64,000 bases of DNA from Myxocyprinus asiaticus (lineage: Eukaryota; Chordata; Actinopteri; Cypriniformes; Catostomidae): NCBI RefSeq assembly GCF_019703515.2, contig NC_059382.1:9744001-9808000 (forward strand), given 5' to 3'. This document shows positions 30,753 to 42,060 of this stretch, one piece after another; positions within the stretch are counted from its first letter, which is position 1; every line of letters begins with the position of its first letter. Under the pieces are notes generated by a model that did not search any database, was not told the DNA's origin, and saw nothing but the letters and a program-made list of their open reading frames with translations. Position numbers and translations under genes: made by a program.

Positions 30753-32869
30753 ATGTGTTAGTTTTGAGGCCATCAATATGCTAGTGTGCTCCTAAACATT
30801 TGAAAGAATTCACTTTTAGCAGATTATACATTTAAAATTGACCGTATTTCTCTTCCAAGACAATGGATCAAATGGTGATGAATATTGATGACTCATGTTG
30901 CACTACACAGATTTGTGTCCAATAAAATGGTCTCTATGATTCATGACTGTGACGTAACTAAAGCCTATTAGGCATTTAAAAAAGTGAAAATCCCTTGGAT
31001 ATTACCCGCCTAAACTTTTTCAATAGGAAATACACAAATACAGGATAGAAAACTGTGCTCATCAAGTGAATTTATGGGGTCTGTAAAGCTGTGTGTAAAT
31101 GTTTTAATGTTAAAATACTTGCTCCTATCCCAGCTTAATGTTTTATACTAAAAGTAAGCCAATAGTAGGCTGATTTCCCTTAAAAAAAAAAAAAAAACAG
31201 TGTAAACATGGCTCTATGTGCTCTGTTTGTTTGAGCGGTCCGACATGTTGGCCCAACCAGTGGTGTGAGTTTGGGGTGGCACTACATTTTTGTCTGAACA
31301 ATAGCTGCTTCCATCCACGTAATTTTATGAGAATTTTTGGATATCGCAAAAGAAATGCTTGTCCCTATTTTAAGAGCACTAGCACTAGTACTAAGCGCAG
31401 TGCTATGCTTTAAGTCAAACGTGCAAAGTCAATGGGCACGACCATGAAGTTTTGGTATTTTCGTGCAAGCATGTGCTAAGTCTAGTTGCAAAGGAATTTG
31501 GCAAAATTGCGCACGCAAAGTGCAAATGTACTGGGCCAAGTGCAATTTAATTCTAAAGTTCTTCTCCGGTTATTGCACTGTCTGCATCCTATTATATAGT
31601 CCATTCCCTGTCAAGCACCAGCGATATTAACAAAGACAGCCTGTTCATAAGAAGTTGATAGTGTAAATGGACTGAATGCAATTAATTAGAAGAATAGAAG
31701 TATAGAAGTATAGACTTATGTTCTTTTGTGTATTAACTGCATCCTTGTTAAATGTCAGGCATATTTCTATGATAGTGACACGCTCCTTTTATACGCATGG
31801 AAAACCTGATTCTCATCAGGATTTAGATTTACGCTTCATTAAATTATAGAGAATATAAGTATTATTAATCATATTAATCAAGTGACACACAAATCATGGC
31901 TAGTATTAACAGTTAATGTATCGGAATGCACTTTTGAAAAATTACATACATTTATTGAAACAGGAAAAAGTTTAATACAGTTGTAAATATAAGCATAATA
32001 ATAATCATTTACAAATAAACCATGACCTGTATATAGTTTATCCCAAATTTCATAAATTTTTGTTTCATAAAATGGCTACAGCTGTGATTCAGTTAAATAA
32101 TTTTATGTTCTACTATATTTTCAGAATTTGGACATGAACTTTAGTACCACCTGCAGGTGGAATCTTCAAACTGCAAATATAGGAACTGAATTTAGACTTT
32201 GCGCTGAAAACAGACATGGGTCTAATACGTCTTAGCACAATGACCTATTTTTCAGGAAATAGTGCTTTGCGCCACTTCATTAACATACAATACACTCACA
32301 GTTTGCGTGCATACACCCATTATAAGCACAAACACTCCCATCCACGGCCACTTGCACTTTGTGCTGGCACAAAAATTGCACTTAGAATCAGCACTCTTAC
32401 AAAAATTGGATAAGAAGTAGCACACAGCTGTAATGCATAGCTCTGCGCTTTGCACGCTCACTGAAATAGAGCCTGTGTGTGTGTTTATGTGTGTGTTGGC
32501 AGGGAGGTGGTTCACTTCACAGTGTGTGTGTTGTTGCATGTGTGTGGGGAGCTGTGGCATGTCGTGCGCCTTGAGCTCGCACAGTTGTACATTGTTGTTA
32601 ATGTCGCACTACCCAGCCCCCTCAATCAACCAAGGAAGTCCCTATGGCAACTGTCCATCATCAACAATACAGTGTGATATGGTCTGATTTCGACCTCACC
32701 ATATCCATACAAAGAATCTTGCTTGAGCAAATTCTAAAGAAGACTTTGAAGCCAATATTGCCAGCTGATTATTTGTTTGATGAAGAGCATGCAGCTTGAA
32801 ATATCACATCTTTGTCTTTTGGTGAGCTTATTAAATTGATTTGGGTGCAACAATGTGCCGACTTTGGTA
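30753..32869. other. Intergenic, no gene seen
   Basis: Contains a relative (about 31085-31290) of the repeat at 19855 and a GT-rich stretch (32470-32545). Short frames here have no recognisable protein motif and no paired splice sites. Confidence 0.4.
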
Positions 32870-34070
32870 TTTGTATTTCAGGACATGTCCATACTAATGA
32901 GTTTTTGGTTGAAAACTCAGATTTCTACCATCATTGTTTTCCAAAGTATGTGGTTCTACAGAGCATTTTCAAAAGTCTGTTTTCGGTGGAGGAAAACACC
33001 GTTCCAGTATGGATAAGAGGTGTAAATGTGGCATAATTAATGCGTTTTCAAATACCACATTCACACTGTGTTTTAAGTTTTCAGTTTCCTAACTCCATCT
33101 TTTTCCAAAGTATGCGGATATGGAGAGCGTCTTCAAAAGTGTCCATTTTCAGTGGAGGAAAACGCCATTCCAGTGTGGATGAGATGCGTAAATGTAGAAA
33201 AATGTATGAGTTTTTCAAATGCCTCGTGCACACTAATATGTTTTTAGTTAAAAACTCTGTTTTCTGTTTCCTAACATCATTGATTTCTAAATTATGCAGC
33301 TGCACTAGAGAGCGATTTTGAAAGTCACCATTTTCGGTGAAGGAAAAGACTGTTCCAGTGTGAATGAGAGGTGTAAACGTAGCAAACTGAATGCGAAAGT
33401 CACCATTTTTGGTGGAGGAAAATGCCATTCTAGTGTGTATAAGAGGTGTAAATTTAGCTACATTAATGCATTTTCAAAGCCACATACATACTAAAATGTT
33501 TTGGTTGAAAACTCAGTTTTCCATTTCCTAAAACATCGTTTTCCAAAGTATGCTATACTTGAGTGTTTTCGAAAGTCTCATTTTTAGTGAAGGAAAACGC
33601 CATTCTAGTGTGTACAAGAGGCATAAACTTGGCAAAATTTATGTCCTGACCACACTAATATTTTATTTTTTTTGGTTAAAAACTCTGTTTTCAGTTTCCT
33701 AACATCATCGTTTTCCAAATTATGCCGCTGTACTAGAGAGCGATTTTGAAAATTACCATTTTCGGTGAAGGAAAAGACTGTTCCAGTGTGAATGAGAGGT
33801 GTAAATGTAGCAAAATGAATGCGATTTCAACCAAAAAAAAAATCTGTAAAACACTTGGGCACGTCCACACTAATCCATTTAAGTTTGAAACCTTCCTTTT
33901 CAGTTTCCTAACATCACCGTTTTCCAAAGTATGCGGTTATGGAGTGTGTTTTTTTAAGTCTCCATTTTTGGTGAAGGAAAGACATTGTTCCATTGTGGAT
34001 GAGAGGCATAAATGTAGCAAAAACAATTTGTTTTCAAACAAAAACGTATTAGTGTGGATGTGCCGTTAGA
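32870..34070. repeat. Tandem array, roughly 170-190-bp units, about 6-7 copies
   Basis: Each unit repeats, in order, a cacactaat block, gttgaaaactc, a cagtttcctaac..atc block, ttttccaaagtatgcgg, tcggtggaggaaaacgccatt and a gagaggtgtaaatgtagcaa block. Occurrences of gaggtgtaaa-like text near 33016, 33370, 33445 and 33796 show the periodicity. One unit (about 33395-33480) is shortened. Open frames within are by-products of the repeat. Confidence 0.75.
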
Positions 34071-34201
34071 AAAAGGACACTTAAAATCAACTTGAAAGAG
34101 TGTTCACCTGTTTTACTTACGTAATTTGACATATTTCTGGGTAAAACACAATACTGATTGATAAGGAATGTAGAGTGGGACTTAATGGATGGTGAAAAGA
34201 T

Positions 34202-35068
34202 ATGAAGGTAAAATAGTACCTAAATGATTTGCATGCGCAGAGTAAGACTTGTAAAAGCGTAAATGAAGTTACAAGCATGAGAAAAAATATTTATAAGAAA
34301 CAAAGAAAAAATATTTAAGAGAGGAGAGATACCTAGAGGAATGACGCTGAGCCTTATGAAGAAGAAGCTGTCTGTCACCTTATTAAACCACTCAGGTCAG
34401 AGTAAACTGCTAACCAAAAACCTCATTTGATTGGTTACTAGAAGCAGGTAGCCCCACCTTCCCCCTCACTCTTGCAAAACTCTTTTCAGTGAGAAATTCG
34501 TGTCAAAAGTGTGAGCGCAACAAAGGGAAGAACGAACACTGTATATCGGATTATTTCTGGAAAATATTTCTGCCACAAACACAAGTCATTTACACGTTTG
34601 CAGTAGTTTATTTTACACATACAGACTGATTCTACGTGGTCAATCCGTTTTGCTGTTCATGACATCCTTTCTTTGCTTGCATATTGCTAGTTGCAGGTTT
34701 GCAATGTTTTTGGCCATGTTTAGGCACAAAAACAGTGTCAAAAGTGTAAGAGCAAAAAAAGGAAGTCAGAAGAATACACACCAAATTTACTTTGTGTTAA
34801 TTCGAAATTACAGATTCACAACACATGAATTACACTTATGCAAAGCATTAAAGTATTGCTAGTATTTTTTCTTTCACTTGCAACTTGATTTACACCTTTA
34901 CAAAACATTCTGTATGCATGCAAATTATTTTTACGCTTGCAATTTGATTTACGCTTTCACAAATCTTACTCTGCATGCAAATATTTCTATCACGCTTGTA
35001 ACTTCATTTACGCTTTTACAAATCTTGCTCTGCGCATGCAATACATTTAGGCACTATTTTACCTTCAT
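34202..35068. mobile_element. MITE with long inverted ends built of sub-repeats
   Basis: The left end tatgaaggtaaaatagtacc ... gcatgcgcagagtaagac is inverted at the right end (ttgctctgcgcatgcaat ... ctattttaccttcata) for at least 73 bp. The right side repeats a unit of about 66 bp (cttgcaatttgatttacgct, cttgtaacttcatttacgct) two to three times, whereas the left has one. aaaaga directly precedes the left end and directly follows the right end, a possible duplication. No coding frame of interest is present. Confidence 0.65.
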
Positions 35069-35897
35069 AAAAAGAGATCTCTAAATGTCATGTGATTGAA
35101 GGGGAGGGGCTGAAAAATAAAGGGCTTGATGATGACATCCAAAAAGGGTGATCGTTTCAGAGGTGGAGCAAGTTCTTACTTTTTGATGAAAGTCTATGAA
35201 GACAAATTTTTTCTTCAACAGTTTTTCTTTGAAATAATGTGTACAAATTAATCGTTCAAAATTAGACCAGGAACATGTATTAAGGTTGTAAATTTTGGGT
35301 AGTTTGATTTAATTTTGACATTTCATGTTTAAAGTCAAGATTTTTTGTTTTTGTTTAAATTACTGATTTAAAAAAAAAAATGGTTAAATGGGCCAGAAGG
35401 GAGTCTTTCAGAAGCCACACTTTAGATTTAGCTAAGTATTAAGTGAGTGAGGCATTAAAGATTAATTACAACAGATTTACAGTACATTATTTTTGGAGAC
35501 AAGGTTTGTACAGAAGCCAAAACAACTGCGACATCAAAATACGAAACCAAAGACCATACTGAGGGGAAACCATTTGTGACATCCACAATTGTTAATCTAA
35601 CCCCAAGCAAAAATGTACGTAAAAACCATAAGGAATACTGTTGCCCATGCCCAGACTGACTGGTAGGAGAATGGCTGACCATGGGGAAAAGGAGAGAGAG
35701 ATGCCATGGAAAGGAATGTACAGTGTGGGCCAGAGAGAAGAATGCACAGAGTGAAATGTCTGCATATTCAAAGCTGCCCACGGCACACATTCACCCATCT
35801 TATAGCTAAATGTCTCTATCCTATCCTCTCCTTGTCTATCACCTTCTCCCTCCCTCTTCTCATTGTATTTTTCCCTTCCCCGCTCCTCTGTGGAAAG
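35069..35897. other. Intergenic, pyrimidine tract towards the right
   Basis: No repeat with clear ends. From 35815 to 35890 the + strand is strongly pyrimidine-rich (ctccctcccctcttctcat type), which would suit a splice acceptor for the candidate exon at 35898. Confidence 0.4.
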
Positions 35898-35984
35898 ACG
35901 AAGACCAGGAGGACTTTGAAGAACCAGAACCAGGGAGGCCAGTTCTTTTCCTTCAGGAGAACCCAAGAGTTGAATCTGGACCTG
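35898..35984 (+). CDS. Candidate unassigned 87-bp exon
   Basis: Preceded by a long pyrimidine tract and tggaaag (AG 35896-35897), and followed by cctg|gtatga (GT 35985). In the frame phase 1-1 it reads EDQEDFEEPEPGRPVLFLQE then NPRVESGP, an acidic, proline-containing peptide. The other frames are also open, so the frame is not certain. Base composition is GC-richer than the surroundings. I do not recognise the protein. It does not look like LSR, MAG, USF2 or hepcidin. It could be a chance frame. Confidence 0.25.
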
Positions 35985-36373
35985 GTATGAGGCAAGTGTT
36001 CTGGATGGTGAGCGACTTGTTTGTGGACTATGAATGGTCTGTTTGTTTGGCTTGGGAATTGCTTCATCCATACGACTGGGTTTTTTGTCCTAGTAACAGC
36101 AGTTTTCCGCCTCTTAGTTCTTATGTGATGGGCATATTAATTAGTTCTGTCATTCAGGAACAGCTGGTGTCAATATAATTACTCAATTATGATTTTAAAA
36201 AGACTGCTTTAGATGTTTGTTTGATTAACTATTTCCTATTTCCCTGTCTTTAGATTCGTCACAATAACAGAATAAACTACAGATGATGAATGTTCAGTGC
36301 TGCTATGAGGAAAATATTATCTTTGTTCTATTTAAATGTTGTGTGTGGCATTTATCAATGTCTTTGCCTGCTT
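35985..36373. other. Intergenic, no gene seen
   Basis: No recognised feature. Confidence 0.4.
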
Positions 36374-36806
36374 TAAAAGGATAGTTCACCCAAAAATTCT
36401 GTCATCATTTACTCACCATTATGGTGTTCCAAACCCTTATGATGTTCTTTCTTCTGTGGAATACAAAACGAGAAGTTTTTCACGCTGCTCTCTTCCATAC
36501 AATGAAAGTGTATGGGGACCAGGGTCAGTCAAGCTCTGAAAAGGACAAAAACAATCACCATAAAAGTAGTCCATTCTACTCTTGCACTATATTTCGTCTT
36601 CTAAACCATACAATAGCTTTCTACGAGGAATACACTGAAGATTAAGTAGTGAAATATTTTGCTTCAGTTGTTACCATTCACTTTCATTGTGGGGGAAAAG
36701 AGCAGCTTTGACATTCTGCTATAAATAACTAGTTTTCTTCTCCACAGAGGAAAGTAAATTGAACAAAATGACAGATTTTTCACTTTTGGGTGAACTATTC
36801 CTTTAA
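36374..36806. mobile_element. MITE, agttcaccc family, asymmetric variant
   Basis: The left end aaaaggatagttcacccaaa is inverted at the right end (cttttgggtgaactattcct). Unlike the copy at 4693 the interior is not self-complementary, so this is a different subfamily with related termini. No transposase is present. Confidence 0.7.
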
Positions 36807-37032
36807 GAATTTCTGTTTTATATATTAAGATCTGAAAGTATGCGTATAAAAGTTGGATTAACAGACCTGTTACGTCACTTTTGGCAGTGAAAGTTTTTCG
36901 CTCAATAAATACGTCAAACTCACGATCTATCAGGGGAATATTTTAATATAAAAATCTTTGAGATTTCAAGAACAGTCCATTTATCACCCACCATCTGCAC
37001 TCTCCTTCTGCGCCAAAGTCTTGAAGAGATGC

Positions 37033-37033
<1 letters not shown>
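36807..37033. other. Short intergenic stretch, no gene seen
   Basis: No recognised feature. Confidence 0.4.

Positions 37034-37070
<37 letters not shown>
37034..37070. repeat. (GT)n microsatellite
   Basis: About 18 GT units. Confidence 0.98.
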
Positions 37071-37072
<2 letters not shown>

Positions 37073-37212
37073 AGGTTTGGGTGGTTTACGAGGACATTTT
37101 TTTAGGTTACAAACTGGTAATTACAAGGGTATTGTACTATAAATGTGGTTTATGAGGACATTTCTAGTGCCCCCATAATTCAAATCGCTTAAAAAAAAAC
37201 ATATTAAATTAT

Positions 37213-37248
<36 letters not shown>

Positions 37249-37383
37249 GTAAAAAGGCAGAAAGTTTTTTGTGAGGGTTAAGTTAAGGGGTAGGTTTTGG
37301 GTTAGGGGATAGAATCTATAGTTCGTACAGTATAAAAATCATTATGTCGATGGAGAGTCCTCATGAGGATAGCTGCACTAACA

Positions 37384-37386
<3 letters not shown>
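37071..37386. repeat. Microsatellite-associated dispersed repeat
   Basis: The segment between two GT arrays begins acaggtttgggtggtttacg and ends gtcctcatgaggatagctgc. It contains a 31-base T run (37214-37244) and ggttaggggatagaatctat. I recall this kind of block beside GT microsatellites in many teleost sequences, so a mobile or co-spreading unit is likely; that recollection is not a database result. Confidence 0.5.

Positions 37387-37448
<62 letters not shown>
37387..37448. repeat. (GT)n microsatellite
   Basis: About 31 uninterrupted TG units. Confidence 0.98.
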
Positions 37449-37449
<1 letters not shown>

Positions 37450-37976
37450 TGAACTTCACATCAAATGGAGCACGCTGAATAAAGCCCATAAATAAAGTCA
37501 ACAGAGGCAACTGGGTGATGCTGTCTGACCGCGGATGATGTGTCATATCATTGAACAGTGCTGCCTGTACTGAATGTGTGCCATAGACGCAAGGGCTGAC
37601 GTCAAACACTCATAATGAGCAATTCTCCTCTCCCACACACTGCAGCCCTGTACGGCGTGTACGAGTGCGTGAGTAAAATTGTGCGTCTGTGTGGGTTAGG
37701 AGAGCTGATGTTGCCTCTTGATGCTGATGTCATTTTGTTGTTATTGCTTTTAGACAAATCAGAGGGAAAGCTGATTTGATGTGCTGTAAGAGAGCGCCAC
37801 CTTGTTTGTGAGGGAAGAACAGCAGCGGCTAGTACACCGTTAGTGAGGTAGAGGGGAATAACAAACAGTTGGTTGCGGTCCAGAACTCTCTGCCAGCAGT
37901 TCAAGGTGGGACTTATTAGGATGCCTGAAAGCAAGTAAACACATAGTAATTTAAGAAGAGCCAAAAACACACGTCA
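37449..37976. other. Intergenic, no gene seen
   Basis: A relatively GC-balanced stretch. A minus-strand open frame of 122 residues (37970-37602) has no recognisable motif and I do not call it a gene. Confidence 0.4.
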
Positions 37977-38013
37977 CTTAGAAACAGTGTTGTAGTACTC
38001 GAGACCGGACTCG

Positions 38014-38141
38014 GACCTATCCCCGAGTCCAGTCAATCCTTGAGTAAAATAAATAAATAAAAAAATAAAAAATTATATATATATATATATATTATTTATT
38101 TATTTTTTTTCTCAAGGATTGACTGGACTCGGGGATAGGTC
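38014..38141. repeat. Perfect 31-bp inverted repeat around an AT-rich loop
   Basis: gacctatccccgagtccag...ttgag (38014-38044) is exactly complementary to 38111-38141. The loop between is taaa/ta repeats and (TA)n, itself nearly self-complementary. It can extrude as a hairpin or cruciform. Confidence 0.9.
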
Positions 38142-38497
38142 AAAAAAACATCTTTTTGACTTACTATATCAGCGATTATAACGTTTGTCCCGTATTTCAG
38201 TCGGCGGGATAGAATCAGAACTAATAATGCCCGGTTCACGAATCATTCTGTTGAGTCGGTTCTTTTCTGTAAATTGGCTAAATGGGTAAAACTGCTGTAG
38301 CCATTAGTTGCATGAAGACACTGAAGAAAATGTAAAAAAAAAATTCTCTCCGTGTCATCAGAATTGAATGGTTTGGTGTTGCTTTTTGTTAAAAAAAAAC
38401 AATAAAATAAATCCTGTGGTACCCCAAGATGAAATCATCCAGGCAGAGGTAAACAGAAATGCTTACATGACTTACAACTAGGCATGTTGCAATTATT

Positions 38498-38872
38498 AAA
38501 GGTGCACTCAGTAACTTTTGTCTTTGTTTCATTCAACATAATTTAAAATCAATAGTTTTCAGTTTCAGATGCCATTGTAGAAATTTAGTATTCACAATCA
38601 GCCATGATTACTTTAATCAATGAGTGAAAGTGTCAGATAACAGGATGTTACTGAGATTAAGCCAGTAGTATTCGGCTGGTCATGTGATTCTAAAATGGCC
38701 GCCCCCATGTGCGGACCCTCTCCATGTAGAATAAAACAGCTTTTATAAGGTTACTGTTATGACTGGAGTCTTCATTTTAATGTGAGTGGTTATTATTTCC
38801 TACATATATTGCAAAATTACAATTCATGTCTTTAGGAGATAACTTTAAAAAAAAATTCTGAGCGCACCTTTA
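38498..38872. mobile_element. MITE with aaaggtgcactcag ends, copy 1
   Basis: The left end aaaggtgcactcagtaactt is inverted at 38858-38872 (ctgagcgcacctttaa). A second copy, itself interrupted, is at 53841-54771. Shared internal blocks include tagttttcagtt and ggtcatgtgattc. Confidence 0.8.
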
Positions 38873-38929
38873 AAAATTGTCTTATAAATATAAACATGGA
38901 TTTTACTTATGATTTTTTTCACTCAGTTA

Positions 38930-39170
38930 TGTCGTAAAAACGACATCTTGTCGCATAATAATGAGATATGTTGTTAAAATGACATCTTTTCAAGAACAAG
39001 ATATTTTGTTGTAAAAACAACATCTTTTCTCATAATTACGAGATATTATGTAATGAAAACGACATCTTTTCTCATAATAACGAGATATTATGTCGTAAAA
39101 ACATAATTTCTTGTAATATGTTGTAAAACGACATATTTTCTCATATTAATGATATATTATGTCATAAAAT
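38930..39170. repeat. Left array of 42-bp palindromic units
   Basis: About six diverged units around cataataatgagata, catcttttctcataattac and gagatattatgtcgtaaaaa. Each unit is largely its own inverse complement. Confidence 0.75.
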
Positions 39171-40199
39171 TATATATTTTATTGTAATAACTGAATTATA
39201 ACACTTCCTACGGTAATTTACAACTTTGTGCAATTGTTGGTAGTTGCAGCTCTGCCCTGTAGCCTATATACAGTAAATAACGGCAAATGAATTCAACATA
39301 TAACCATGGCACAGTTATTTGAAATCAATCATATTTATTTTCTGCTATGTTTAAGCCATAAAGACATGTGACTTACACATATCAATTTCATAACAAAATT
39401 CAACAAACTGAACTGAGTAATCTTAAGTAAAAAATAAAATACATCTTAAAAATAGGCTAAAATTTAAGTTAGTTGAGTAAGTTTATTTAGATTCATAAAA
39501 TGCATAGAAATATCAATGTACAATAGCTTTACTTTAACAGTTTTGAACTAAAAATGTTTATTCATTGCACATTTTATTAAGTGGCAAATAAAATGTCAAC
39601 CAAAAAAACAATAGTTATTATTGTCATTAACATGCCTTTTTAGTTTTATTCGTTTATATGCCCGACAAAACACTGGATTGCATTTTATATTTATATATTC
39701 GTTGTTTAACGAATAATTGATGTGAAGTGCATGAATGATGAACAATCTCTCATAAACACGTTCAATGTATTTATTATATGCAATCATCTGTAACATGATC
39801 TGTTTGATAAGTGGCAGATGAATTTCTTGCATTATTTTCTAATTGTCAATGAAATAGCTACTTTACAATCATATATTTTTTATTAAACAAAATATTATAT
39901 TCTCGTCCTTTTTTGCAAACACTCCAAAACATCTTGGCCTGCAGTTTACACTAACACGGTTCAGAAAACTTTGTCTAACTTAATTTATTTGGAATATGTT
40001 CCTCTAAAACCTGGCGATTCTGGAGAAAAATCCCCAAATCCATGCCGACTTGATAAAATGTTACAAAATAAAACATTTTACGTGTAGGATTCATTTACCA
40101 CTGAGTAGCTACATTGAACTGTTAGCACGTGGTGGGCTGAGACATGAAAAGTGCTACCAAGTTAATTTGTGAGATGCTTAAAACATCTCACTAAAACGA

Positions 40200-40380
40200 C
40201 AGAAGATCTCGATTTTATGGCATAACAATCTCGTTATTACGAGAGAGAAAAAAATTACGTTTTTATGACTAAATAGCTCATTATTACGAGAAAAGATGTC
40301 ATTTTCACGACATAACATCTTGTTATTAAGATAATCTTTATTTTATTTTTCGTTTTTACAACATAATAGCTCAGTATTAC
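40200..40380. repeat. Right array of 42-bp units, part 1
   Basis: About four units (tctcgttattacgagaga, ctcattattacgagaaaag, catcttgttattaagat). The array is cut off abruptly at 40380 by the nested element at 40381 and resumes at 41616. Confidence 0.75.
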
Positions 40381-41615
40381 CAGGGGTGGTTTTATGATTT
40401 CTGAGGCCACAAGCATCCGACCAACCTGGGGCCCCATTTAGAAAATGTTTGCTTAAAAATTATATAAAATGTATTTTAAATCATCATTTTAAATTCATCC
40501 AATCAACCGTTGTAGCCAAGAACATTCAAAATATTTAATGAAATAAAAATCTAGTTAAAGATAATTAATGTATAATTCCAGTTTTTCCACAATACAGTGA
40601 TAAAAAAAAAAGCCATATTTACCTACATATGTGTTTACAAAACACTTTTGTTCTTATAATTTTTTTGAACAGGGTGTGCAAAACCTACTACTTCACCCAA
40701 TAACATTTTGGAATTCAGTTGTTATTTATTAATATTATAACCCAACAATTATTTATTGCCGTCCAATTTGTCATTATGATATGATACAGTATTATTATAT
40801 TACTTTGTTGTATAGTAATATAGTTCTGTCTTATTTACTTTCACCTGGAGCTTATATTCTAATGCCGTAGTGTATTTTTCACCATGTTGCAAAAGCTGTA
40901 TTTTATGTAGGCAAAGCATCATAGGCAACATTCATTACAGTATTGTAACAGTAGACATACAAAGCACGGCGGCCCCTCAACACACTAGAGCAGAAGAAAA
41001 AAAAACATTGCCGTTTATCAAGCACTGAAGCTTTGCTTGGTGCAGAATAATCTGGAATAATGTTAAACATTGTAACAGTCATCTCTTTGCAGCCTGAACT
41101 TGTTCAGAATGTTAAATCTTTGTGACACCTGCATTAAAAACAATCTAGACGCAGAGCAACGAATGAAACAGAAGTGTCTCGACGTGCGTTTTTGAGACCT
41201 GAAGTTCTTTTTAACTTGACACAGTGTCTAAAAATGTGCCGGTCCTCCGTGAGACACTGAAGAAACAGCAAGATGCGGTGAAGACACGTTCAGAGTGTGA
41301 TTGGCCCCTAACTCATCTGTTCGCGCGTATCTGTGTGTGAGAGCGCGTGGGCGAAACAAGTTTGGACGGCCTATATATTTTTTCATAAACTACAAACCCG
41401 AACCCTACTTGAAAAACTGACCCGTCCCGACCCCGGTGGCTTCTAACGTGAACCGCTCTGAGAGCGCTGAGAACAGCTTATTCACGCATGTACCCAGAAC
41501 AAAATGTCACCCCTCAAGCAGTTTTTTCACAGCTTTCCTACAAAGGCGGGGGCCCATCCGACGTTCGGGGCCCCACACAATTGCGTGGTTTGCGTGGTGG
41601 TTAAAACCGCTACTG
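40381..41615. mobile_element. hAT-type non-autonomous element splitting the 42-bp array
   Basis: The ends caggggtggttttatga and ggttaaaaccgctactg are inverted (about 13/17). Subterminal gggcccc/ggggcccc blocks occur on both sides. The flanks agtattac (40373-40380) and attattac (41616-41623) form a 7/8 duplication, though part of that match could come from the array itself. The interior has no transposase. Confidence 0.65.
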
Positions 41616-42060
41616 ATTATTACGAGAAAAGGAGTCATTTTTACAACATATCTCAATATTACGAAACAATATGTAGTTTTTATGACATAATATCTTGTTA
41701 TTACGAGAAAAGATGTCATTTGTATGACATAACATCTCGTTATTATGATAAAAATTTTTTGTTTTTATGACATAATAGCTCATTATTATGAGAAAACAAG
41801 TAATTTTTACGACATCTTATTACGTGAAAAGATGTCGTTTTTATTACATAACATCTCATTACTACGAGAAAGATGTAGTTTTTATGACATAACATCTCGT
41901 TATTACGAGAATTATTTTCGTTTTTATGACATAATAGCTCATTATTACGAGAAAAGAAGTAATTTTTATGACAATATCTCGTTATTATGAGAAAAGATGT
42001 CGTTTTTATGACAAAACATCTCATTATTATGAGAAAAGATGTGTTTTTTTACAACATAAC
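41616..42060. repeat. Right array of 42-bp units, part 2
   Basis: About ten units of the type acataacatctcgttatta / cgagaaaagatgtcgttttt, ending at the inverted terminus of the host element. Confidence 0.8.

Noticed and set aside
35455..36071. Minus-strand frames of 111-159 residues
   Set aside because: Low-complexity, no motif, and opposite to the splice signals seen on the + strand.
37602..37970. 122-residue minus-strand frame as a gene
   Set aside because: No recognisable domain, no splice partners and no start context worth noting.
41504..42024. Repetitive Tyr/Asn/Lys-rich frames on both strands
   Set aside because: They are translations of the 42-bp palindromic repeat units.
38930..42060. 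Palindromic arrays as a CRISPR or an origin of replication
   Set aside because: Units are contiguous, diverged and bounded by inverted transposon-like termini; nothing points to an origin or to spacers.
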